From contig RGGS01000091.1 of assembly GCA_010024525.1 (NCBI GenBank), forward strand, positions 1 through 6,060: a DNA stretch of 6,060 bases, in the 5' to 3' direction. A program made the translations under genes and the position numbers. Within the stretch, counting starts at the first letter, position 1. The number at the start of each line of letters is the position of its first letter. Source of the DNA: Verrucomicrobiota bacterium (lineage in GTDB: Bacteria > Verrucomicrobiota > Verrucomicrobiia > Methylacidiphilales > Verrucolacustridaceae). The notes under the pieces were generated by a model, which was not told the DNA's origin, made no database searches, and worked only from the letters and a program-made list of their open reading frames with translations. Below, piece after piece: positions 1 to 5,322 of this stretch.

Positions 1-18
1 GACATTCTGCAGAATGTC
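1..18. repeat. Perfect 18-bp palindrome at the left edge
   Basis: GACATTCTGCAGAATGTC equals its own reverse complement over all 18 bases, with no spacer. A further AAATGTC half-site follows at 21-27. It lies 29 bases beyond the helicase stop codon, so it could be a dyad for a DNA-binding protein serving a gene to the left, or part of a terminator stem for the helicase. There is no adjacent T-tract, and a stem without a loop makes a poor RNA hairpin, so I favour a protein site. The window ends here, so any extension to the left cannot be seen. Confidence 0.45.
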
Positions 19-46
19 GAAATGTCCCAGAGGGCGGAAGGGGGCA

Positions 47-1312
47 TCAGGAAGAGTGATCGTGGCGTGGGAAGCGGCGCTTGTTTTTCCAGCTACGACG
101 GAGGCGCCAGGGCATGGTGTCGCGCCGGGGTCGGTAAGGGGCGGGAGGAGGAGCCGAAGAATCCCGGGGGGCCGCGGTGTTGGCAGGTTCGCTAAAACCT
201 TCGACCTTCCTCCGCAAAATACCACGACGGAGAAATCGTTCGAGGGTGCGAAGGTGGGAATGGTCGTCGGGTGCCAAAAAGCTAATGGCTTCGCCAACGG
301 CCTGGGCCCGTCCAGTCCGACCGATCCGATGGACGTAGTCTTCTGGATGTCGGGGGAAGTCATAGTTGATCACATGGGAGATACCCTCCACATCGATTCC
401 CCTCGCGGCGATGTCGGTGGCCACCAGTACTCGCACCCTTCCATGCTTAAAATCATGAAGGGCGCGCAACCGTTGATTTTGGGAACGATTCGCGTGCAGG
501 GTGGCGCAGGAAATTCTGGCTGACTCCAGACGACGGGCAATTCGGTCGGCTCCATGCTTGGTGCGCGAAAAAACCAGAACGGTTTTTAAATCCTCGTTTT
601 TCAGGAGATGGGATAAAAGAGCCATCTTGGCATGATGAGAAATTTCATACAGGTATTGGGTCACAGTCTCGGCAGGGTTGGAGCGGCGACCAATTTCCAC
701 CATCTTGGGTTGGTGCATGAATTCTCGGCTGAGCTGCTCAATTTCCCGGGAAAGGGTAGCGGAGAAAAGAAGGGTGAGCCGCTGCCTGGGGAGAAGCCGG
801 ACAATTTGCCGAATGGGATGGATGAAGCCCATATCGAGCATGCGGTCGGCTTCGTCGAGGACGAGGAACTCGAGGGATCGGAGGCTGGGCTCCCGGCCGC
901 GGATCACATCCAGCAAGCGACCCGGGGTGGCGACTATCAGATCTGCGCCTTGTTGTAGGGCTCGAATCTGGGGTCTTTCACTTACCCCGCCAAAAATGGT
1001 GGCCACCCTAAGAGGAAGGTGACGGGCATAGGTGCGGATGTTCTCCTCCACTTGAACCACCAACTCGCGGGTGGGAACCATAATCAGACCCCGAATTCCG
1101 CGATGTTGAGGGGGGGTGGAGGCCATGAGAGAAAGGAGCGGAAGCACGAAGGCAGCCGTTTTTCCCGTGCCGGTCTGGGCAATGCCCATGAGGTCATGAC
1201 GCTGGAGGATGACCGGGATGGCAGCCGTTTGAATGGGGGTAGGTTCGGTATAGCCGGCATCCTTGACGGCCTGAATGACTTGTGGGGCAAGGCCGAGTTG
1301 TTGAAAAGGCAT
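47..1312 (-). CDS. rhlE: RhlE-type DEAD-box ATP-dependent RNA helicase
   Basis: This is a 421-residue cytoplasmic RNA helicase that uses ATP to unwind short RNA duplexes; relatives act in ribosome assembly, RNA turnover and cold adaptation. All motifs are present in order: Q motif (F3 and PTPIQ ending at Q28), motif I AQTGTGKT (45-52), Ia PTREL (80-84), Ib TPGR (129-132), II DEAD (153-156), III SAT (184-186), IV VLVFSRTK (245-252), V ATDIAARGID (298-307) and VI HRIGRTGR (328-335). The MPFQQLGL start, DMGFIHPIR after DEAD, and NRSQNQR resemble RhlE rather than DbpA or SrmB. From about residue 372 a proline-rich and then Arg/Lys-rich tail follows, probably an RNA-binding extension. The ATG at 1312 fits the family N-terminus. 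No good Shine-Dalgarno precedes it; instead there is an inverted repeat. It lies downstream of the sulfatase on the same strand, but a strong hairpin separates them, so it is probably transcribed separately. Confidence 0.95.
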   Translation of the reverse strand: MPFQQLGLAPQVIQAVKDAGYTEPTPIQTAAIPVILQRHDLMGIAQTGTGKTAAFVLPLLSLMASTPPQHRGIRGLIMVPTRELVVQVEENIRTYARHLPLRVATIFGGVSERPQIRALQQGADLIVATPGRLLDVIRGREPSLRSLEFLVLDEADRMLDMGFIHPIRQIVRLLPRQRLTLLFSATLSREIEQLSREFMHQPKMVEIGRRSNPAETVTQYLYEISHHAKMALLSHLLKNEDLKTVLVFSRTKHGADRIARRLESARISCATLHANRSQNQRLRALHDFKHGRVRVLVATDIAARGIDVEGISHVINYDFPRHPEDYVHRIGRTGRAQAVGEAISFLAPDDHSHLRTLERFLRRGILRRKVEGFSEPANTAAPRDSSAPPPAPYRPRRDTMPWRLRRSWKNKRRFPRHDHSS

Positions 1313-1316
1313 CGCT

Positions 1317-1334
1317 GAGGGTGCCCGAACCCTC
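1317..1334 (-). promoter_or_regulatory. Inverted repeat in the helicase leader
   Basis: GAGGGT and ACCCTC form a 6-bp stem around a 6-base loop. It ends 4 bases upstream of the helicase ATG on the minus strand. In the mRNA the purine arm GAGGGT is the only Shine-Dalgarno-like element near the start, and it would be paired. A stem here could limit initiation, but it is short and no regulatory role is shown. Confidence 0.3.
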
Positions 1335-1358
1335 GCAATAAAGCACGAAGGGATTTAT

Positions 1359-1388
1359 TTGGAAGCCGGGCCTAAGCCCGGCTTCCAA
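1359..1388 (-). terminator. 13-bp perfect hairpin after the sulfatase gene
   Basis: The arms TTGGAAGCCGGGC and GCCCGGCTTCCAA pair perfectly over 13 bp around a 4-base loop (CTAA on the plus strand). The stem is GC-rich and begins 8 bases past the sulfatase stop codon, the usual place for an intrinsic terminator. The minus-strand sequence after the stem is ATAAATCC, so the U-tract of a classical terminator is missing. It may terminate transcription without a U-tract, protect the mRNA 3' end, or be a copy of a dispersed hairpin repeat. Confidence 0.5.
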
Positions 1389-1396
1389 GTGTGGGG

Positions 1397-2740
1397 TTAA
1401 CGGTCTTCTCGGGGGCGTTTTTTCGCTTGGGGGTCGTAGTTTGGATTGGGGCCTGAAGGGATGGCGGCCCCGGTCTCTTTTTGCCAGTCGTGCAAGGTCT
1501 GGAGGAGTTCTTTTGCTTTCTCGGGATTGGTTTCAGCCAGATCTTTGCCCTCTGAGAGATCGACGGCGAGATCGTAGAGCTCGGCTTTTTCAGTCTCGAA
1601 AAACTCGATCAATTTCCATTTTCCCTGTCGAACTGCGCTGCTGGGCTTTGCGTTTCCGGTGTAACACGGAAAATGCCAGAAGAGGTTGGCACGTTCCAAG
1701 CCTTTCCCGTCGCGAATGGGGAGTAGACTTCGACCGTCAACCACTTGGTTTGAAGGTAAGGGAATATTTGCGAGCTCAAGAAGCGTGGGCAGGAAGTCGA
1801 TGGTCGAAATGGGTTCTTCGCTCACCGAATCGCCTTTTACTCCAGGACCACTCCAAAAAGCCGGAACGCGAATACCGCCTTCATAAAGAGATCCTTTTCC
1901 ATTCCGAAGCGGGGCATTGAACTGTCGAGTTCCTCCGTTATCTGAAGTGAAAAAGATATGGGTATTCTTGGCCAGACCTAGTTTTTCTAGTTCCGCATAA
2001 AGTTTCCCAATGTTTTGATCTAAACATTCGATCGTAGCTGAGTACTCGGCTGACATCCGATCCTTCTTGCCGGCGTATTTCGCGAGAAGTTCTGGCTTTG
2101 GCTCGAAGGGGGCATGAACGGCATGGGGTGCGAAGTAGAGAAAAAAAGGCCCATCCTTTTGTTCTGTCACCCACTTGATGGCGGCATCGGTCATGACGTC
2201 GGTTAGTTCGGATCCGTCTTTTCGAAGGTAGGCGTCCTTTTCAAAGCCTAGGGCTTTGGGTTCGGTGAAGTATTGGAAGCCCCTACCTAAAGGGCTAGCG
2301 GGGGCCATCTTACCTCGACCCAAGTTCCACATCCCAACCATCCCGGTGGAATAGCCATTGGATTGCAGGAGATTGGCGATCGTCTGGGTTTCTCGGGGAA
2401 GCTCTGATTTGCTCTCCGCCGCCATAATTTTCTGTTGAGGGGAGCCAGGGGTATGACGGTCGTCGATCACGGTGTAGATTCCGTGACGGGGGGTGTATTG
2501 ACCGGTCATCAAACAGGCCCGGGTTGGGGCGCAGTTTGGTGCGCTGGCATAGGCTTGTTTGAAGATCAGCCCTTTTTTGGCGAGCGCATCAATATTTGGG
2601 GTGGGCGCCAGTTCGCTTCCGGCGAATCCAACATCTTTCCAACCCATGTCATCGATCAGAATGAAAATAAAATTCGGTCGATCCGAAGCTTGGAGTGAAC
2701 AGGCGAAAAAAAGACACAGAAAATGAACCAGGGAACGCAT
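1397..2740 (-). CDS. Secreted type I sulfatase (formylglycine family) with altered catalytic motif
   Basis: This 447-residue protein belongs to the alkaline-phosphatase-like sulfatase family, which hydrolyses sulfate esters, often on polysaccharides. Residues 1-18 form a signal peptide (cleavage likely after SLQA), so it is probably periplasmic; A13-C14 is a poor lipobox. Visible active-site parts are DD at 30-31 (metal), C70-A-P-T-R74 within the CxPxR signature where Cys becomes formylglycine, PHAVH (205-209), SDNGG (266-270, metal) and GKG (281-283, sulfate-binding Lys). The GKWHLG motif, normally carrying a catalytic Lys and His, instead reads GMWNLG at 136-141. The protein ends without an extra domain and its length is usual for the family. 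The substrate cannot be read from the sequence. I chose the ATG at 2740; an in-frame TTG two codons upstream (2746) is the alternative. No Shine-Dalgarno is seen, and a TATAAT 14 bases upstream would give a very short leader. No maturase gene is in view. Confidence 0.93.
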   Translation of the reverse strand: MRSLVHFLCLFFACSLQASDRPNFIFILIDDMGWKDVGFAGSELAPTPNIDALAKKGLIFKQAYASAPNCAPTRACLMTGQYTPRHGIYTVIDDRHTPGSPQQKIMAAESKSELPRETQTIANLLQSNGYSTGMVGMWNLGRGKMAPASPLGRGFQYFTEPKALGFEKDAYLRKDGSELTDVMTDAAIKWVTEQKDGPFFLYFAPHAVHAPFEPKPELLAKYAGKKDRMSAEYSATIECLDQNIGKLYAELEKLGLAKNTHIFFTSDNGGTRQFNAPLRNGKGSLYEGGIRVPAFWSGPGVKGDSVSEEPISTIDFLPTLLELANIPLPSNQVVDGRSLLPIRDGKGLERANLFWHFPCYTGNAKPSSAVRQGKWKLIEFFETEKAELYDLAVDLSEGKDLAETNPEKAKELLQTLHDWQKETGAAIPSGPNPNYDPQAKKRPREDR

Positions 2741-2743
2741 GCT

Positions 2744-2772
2744 CAAGGAGGAAAATTATAAGCACAAGGAGG
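2744..2772. repeat. Direct repeat CAAGGAGG spaced 21 bp
   Basis: CAAGGAGG occurs at 2744-2751 and 2765-2772. The match extends to GC(T/A)CAAGGAGG, 10 of 11 identical, with starts 21 bp apart, or about two helical turns. The copies flank the candidate -10 of the sulfatase promoter, a suitable place for an operator. On the minus strand they read CCTCCTTG, like the anti-Shine-Dalgarno end of 16S rRNA; on the plus strand they look like Shine-Dalgarno sequences but have no gene to serve. Confidence 0.4.
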
Positions 2773-2781
2773 TTGAGGCAA
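2755..2781 (-). promoter_or_regulatory. Candidate sigma-70-like promoter for the sulfatase
   Basis: On the minus strand a perfect TATAAT lies at 2760-2755, preceded after 15 bases by TTGCCT (2781-2776), 4 of 6 to the -35 consensus. Transcription would start near 2748, leaving about 8 bases before the ATG at 2740. The -10 is strong; the -35 and the short spacer are weak. Confidence 0.4.
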
Positions 2782-2787
2782 TGAATG

Positions 2788-2814
2788 TTGACTAGGCATT
2801 CACCCGAAAATAAT
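2788..2814 (+). promoter_or_regulatory. Candidate promoter for the DUF5671-type gene
   Basis: TTGACT (2788-2793, 5 of 6 to the -35 consensus) is followed after 15 bases by AATAAT (2809-2814, 5 of 6 to TATAAT). The start would fall near 2821, leaving about 30 bases before the ATG at 2852. The spacer is shorter than the ideal 17, so this is only a candidate. It is divergent from the sulfatase promoter. Confidence 0.3.
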
Positions 2815-2851
2815 TACTGCCAGGAAAGAGCTCATAACATAAAACAATAAT

Positions 2852-3292
2852 ATGGCAGCGCTGGAAATCACCCGATTCGTGGAAGCATCCCTAGCCCAAG
2901 GCCTTTCGAAGGCCAAGATTGCCCAGGCCCTGAAAACAGGGGGGTGGTCAGAGAGGGAAATTCAGTCAGCCCTCCAGACCTTTTCCGATGCGAAGTTTCC
3001 CGTTCCCGTACCGAGAAAAAAAGCCTCCAACTCACCCCGGGAAGCTTTTTTCCACCTCACCCTATTTACTTCTCTCTATATTTGGACTTGGGCTTTGGGC
3101 GCCCTCCTTTTTCAATTCACCAACATTGCCTTTCCCTTGCCTTCGGAGTCGGCCAACGACTTTTTCGGGGAAATTCGCGGGGCGACGGCTTCGATTGTGG
3201 CGGCTTTCCCCGTCTTTCTTTTTATGCAGCACATCATCCGAAGGGAGATGGAGAAAGATCCTGGACTGGGAATCTCCCCGATCCGCCGCTGA
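2852..3292 (+). CDS. DUF5671-type membrane protein, truncated N-terminal part
   Basis: This 146-residue frame carries the N-terminal half of a DUF5671-type protein. Residues 4-46 are a helical segment of the form FV..L..G.SK..I..AL...GW.E.EI..AL..F.D, followed by FPVPVPR (49-55). Membrane segments follow at about 66-90 (LFTSLYIWTWALGALLF) and 110-128 (TASIVAAFPVFLFM). In relatives, as I recall them, the KDP....SPIRR stretch (135-146) runs straight on into W-L-T-Y-L-T-L and more membrane helices; here a TGA comes right after IRR. The family C-terminal domain continues in another frame downstream. The gene is therefore probably a disrupted remnant, though the short protein could still be made. 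Function of the family is unknown. The start at 2852 fits the family N-terminus, but the nearest Shine-Dalgarno-like AGGAAAGAG ends more than 20 bases upstream. Confidence 0.7.
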   Translation: MAALEITRFVEASLAQGLSKAKIAQALKTGGWSEREIQSALQTFSDAKFPVPVPRKKASNSPREAFFHLTLFTSLYIWTWALGALLFQFTNIAFPLPSESANDFFGEIRGATASIVAAFPVFLFMQHIIRREMEKDPGLGISPIRR

Positions 3293-3611
3293 TTTAAGGA
3301 GCATTTACTATGACGTGGATCGGTTTTATCAAAACGAGGGACGCCTACCCGCCGAACTGGATGAGCTGGATAAAAGTCCCGCCACATTTATCGACAACAA
3401 GAAGGATCTGATTACTGGCAAACCCTATGGCTATGCCGTGGTTGATGGGAACACCATTCGGCTCTCCAGTGATTTTCATCTTCCCAGCCCTAAGCGGGAG
3501 TCCAGCCAAGGAAACCGGTCGTACTACAAAGCTAGCGACGACAGCTTCTGGAATCACGGGGCTGGCACCCACTCATTTACAATTAAATTAGCGACCAAGA
3601 AAAAGAACTGA
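3285..3611 (+). pseudogene. C-terminal remnant of the DUF5671-type gene, out of frame
   Basis: In the frame one base after that of the upstream part, the sequence reads AADLRSIYYDVDRFY, then GRLPAELDEL, ITGKPYGYAVV and FWNHGAGTHSF, ending at TGA 3611 with a lysine-rich tail. This matches the soluble C-terminal domain I recall following the membrane region in DUF5671-type proteins (pattern DLR.I....D.Y....GKLP..LDEL, DP.TG.PYGY, W.HGAG...F). It begins at the point where the upstream frame stops. About 100 residues that should lie between the parts are missing. No good independent start exists: a GTG at 3315 lies inside the conserved helix. The frame is open further upstream to 2988, but that stretch is a shadow of the N-terminal part. 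I read 2852-3611 as one gene broken by an out-of-frame internal deletion. Confidence 0.6.
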
Positions 3612-3870
3612 CTTTTATCCTCCTGAAGCAGAAGAGTTGTTGCTTGGCGTAAGGACAGTCTAAGTCTTCGACCTAAGCATTCTTCTGGTGGGACAAGTTT
3701 ATCAAATTCATCAGCCTTGAGGCATCCTAGTACGAGACGTGCTTCTTTCAGGGTCGAACTCCTATGGTGTGCCTTTTTGGCGCCTATTAGGTCTTGTCGT
3801 GGTTGTATTTAGCCTGGAGGAGAGCCAATACCATTGGATCAAACTATCAGAGAGTGAAAGGGGATAGCGA
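3612..3870. other. Non-coding gap between convergent genes
   Basis: The 259 bases between the broken DUF5671-type gene and the TolC-family gene hold no credible coding frame on either strand. Both neighbours end here, yet I see no classical terminator. The only nearby dyad is CCAAT-ACC-ATTGG (3825-3837), with a 5-bp stem and no T-tract. The region looks less GC-rich than its surroundings. Its main content is the possible rRNA-like relic. Confidence 0.6.
3654..3850 (+). pseudogene. Possible decayed 23S rRNA 3'-domain fragment
   Basis: This non-coding stretch shows patchy blocks in the order of the 23S rRNA 3' domain: GACAGT (3654-3659), CCTAGTACGAGA (3726-3737, identical to the sarcin-ricin loop core over 12 bases), CGAACTCCTATGGTGT then GCC (3756-3773), GGT....TAGCCTGGAGGAGA (3801-3822) and TACC.TTGGATCAAACTA (3830-3846). 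The blocks are collinear with the rRNA, but spacing differs by about 20 bases before and 12 bases after the loop, and the sequence between is diverged. It cannot be a functional rRNA. The comparison is from memory and could be chance. Confidence 0.35.
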
Positions 3871-5322
3871 TTACTTGGCAAAGGTGGTGGGAGCATCAGC
3901 TGCCACGGCCGCGTCATAGTTGGCCTGGGCACGGAAGTAATCGGCCTGAGCATCCACCCCCAACACCTCGGCATCAAAAGTGAATTGTTCTCGGATTTGG
4001 AGATTTAGGAGGTCAGTGGCTCCCAGTTTGAGTCGCTCCTGCTCGGCGGATTGCAACTGCCGAGCCAGATCGACATTGCGCTGTGTCTTCTTTAAGGCGT
4101 GATAGGAGGCATCCACGGAAACGAAAGCATCCCGGACATCCGCGACAATGCGGTCCCGGGTGAACTGCTTTTCCAGATTCAAGCGGGAGATCGCCGAATC
4201 AGCCACCTCGACCCGACCTTCAGCCTCCCGTTGTTGTAAGGGCATTTTCAGCTGCACCAAGCCCTCCAGTTCGGTTTGTCCGTAAAATGCCGGTTGGGCG
4301 GCCAGGAGGCCAACGTCGAGATTGGGGAGAACGCTATTTTTTGCGAGGCGCTGGTCGATATCGGCTTTTTTGAGAAGAAGCTCAATCCGTCGCATTTCCG
4401 GTCGTTGAAAAACGGCTTTGGCCAGATCCGCAGTCATTCGGCTCTCTTCCATTGGGGTTTGAGGGGGAAAGTTCTTAGGCAGGCGTTCCCGCGAGGCAAT
4501 GATGGGCTGCGCACTTTCCAGCGTGCGGTAAAAAAGGGAAAGCTCGATTGCGCTGACTTGAAATCGGCGTTTGGCGACCACCAAGGCAATTTCGCGGCTT
4601 ACAACCATTTGTTGGTTGTTGACTTGGACAATAGGGGCGGCCGCCCCGAGTTTTACCTGTTCCGCAATGGCGCTATCGCGATCCTGCGCGATCCGCAGCA
4701 ATTCCTCGGTCAACGCGAGTCGTTGCCCACTGGCCAGCCAAGTGAAATAGCTGATCGTCGCGGCACGGACGAAATCGAGATATTGGCGCAAGATAACCGG
4801 GTCGGCCAATTCCTGGTCGATCTTGGCCTGCCATAGCTTGGCGCGCCGTTCGTCAATGACCCCGTCCTTAAGAAGAGGAATGCGCAAGCCCACCAGCCCC
4901 ACTCCCTCACTATTGCCGAGAGAATTGTTCTTGTTGTAATTAGGGAGGTAGCCGCTGCTCAATAAATAATAATCCGCATAGCTTGTGTAACCGCCGTATA
5001 CGTTCCCTCCCCAAAAGGGAAAAGGTTGGTCCAGAATCGCGTAGCCGGCGGCCCCGTTGTTGGGCCCGGCCAGACTTTTGGCCCCTCCGGAATTTAAATT
5101 CAAGTCGAACGATCCCAAAGCCTGACGGATCCGTCCCTTGGCGATGTCCTGGTCGATCAGTGCGGCAAGAAAGGGGGGGTACTGCTTTTTAACGCTGGCG
5201 AGAACCTCCGGGAGTAAAAGCGGTTTTTCCGTGGCCCCATGGGAAAGCAGGGGGAAACCAGCCCAGGAGAGCATGAGGGCGACGTATCGTGGCCAGCAGG
5301 AAACCAAGGGTCGCGGGTTCAT
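3871..5322 (-). CDS. TolC-family outer-membrane efflux/secretion channel
   Basis: This 483-residue protein is an outer-membrane factor that, as a trimer, forms the exit duct of tripartite exporters. Residues 1-30 form a signal peptide (basic start, hydrophobic 13-27, cleavage likely after SHGA). Its two cysteine-free mature repeats have the layout of the family: LPEVLASVKKQYPPFLAAL near 37, barrel-like segments rich in Gly, Tyr and Asn (about 75-150), long helices (155-265), then a second repeat with A...RPEMRRIELLLKKADIDQRLAKNSVLPNLDVG (301-338), a second barrel part (338-362) and helices to about 473, including ERLKLGATDLLNLQIRE. Length is typical. Its ATG overlaps the stop of the upstream adaptor by 4 bases (ATGA), and no Shine-Dalgarno is seen, so translation is probably coupled. 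The channel therefore very likely serves that adaptor. Cargo, drug or peptide or protein, is unknown. Confidence 0.9.
   Translation of the reverse strand: MNPRPLVSCWPRYVALMLSWAGFPLLSHGATEKPLLLPEVLASVKKQYPPFLAALIDQDIAKGRIRQALGSFDLNLNSGGAKSLAGPNNGAAGYAILDQPFPFWGGNVYGGYTSYADYYLLSSGYLPNYNKNNSLGNSEGVGLVGLRIPLLKDGVIDERRAKLWQAKIDQELADPVILRQYLDFVRAATISYFTWLASGQRLALTEELLRIAQDRDSAIAEQVKLGAAAPIVQVNNQQMVVSREIALVVAKRRFQVSAIELSLFYRTLESAQPIIASRERLPKNFPPQTPMEESRMTADLAKAVFQRPEMRRIELLLKKADIDQRLAKNSVLPNLDVGLLAAQPAFYGQTELEGLVQLKMPLQQREAEGRVEVADSAISRLNLEKQFTRDRIVADVRDAFVSVDASYHALKKTQRNVDLARQLQSAEQERLKLGATDLLNLQIREQFTFDAEVLGVDAQADYFRAQANYDAAVAADAPTTFAK
5319..5322 (-). other. ATGA stop-start overlap coupling adaptor and channel
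   Basis: The adaptor stop TGA and the channel start ATG share bases in an ATGA tetranucleotide. The upstream 25 bases lack a Shine-Dalgarno, which suggests termination-reinitiation and fixed stoichiometry of the two proteins. Confidence 0.75.

Noticed and set aside
14..1318. Several open plus-strand frames of 99-169 codons opposite the helicase
   Set aside because: They are antisense to a complete, motif-rich helicase gene, overlap one another, and have low-complexity Arg/Gly-rich translations with no recognisable domain.
2988..3611. A single 207-codon plus-strand gene starting at 2988
   Set aside because: Its first 100 residues are a frame-shadow of the DUF5671 N-terminal part and look random; only the part after about 3285 is family-like.
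3746..3764. tRNA or tmRNA T-arm (AGGGTCGAACTCCT)
   Set aside because: The stem pairs over only 3 bases, and no acceptor, D or anticodon arms or tmRNA tag frame can be built around it.
3771..3784. Terminator at GCCTTTTTGGC
   Set aside because: The T-run is inside the loop of a 3-bp stem and no T-tract follows, so it does not have terminator form.
3825..3837. CCAAT-ACC-ATTGG as terminator of the TolC-family gene
   Set aside because: A 5-bp AT-rich stem without a following T-tract is too weak to call.
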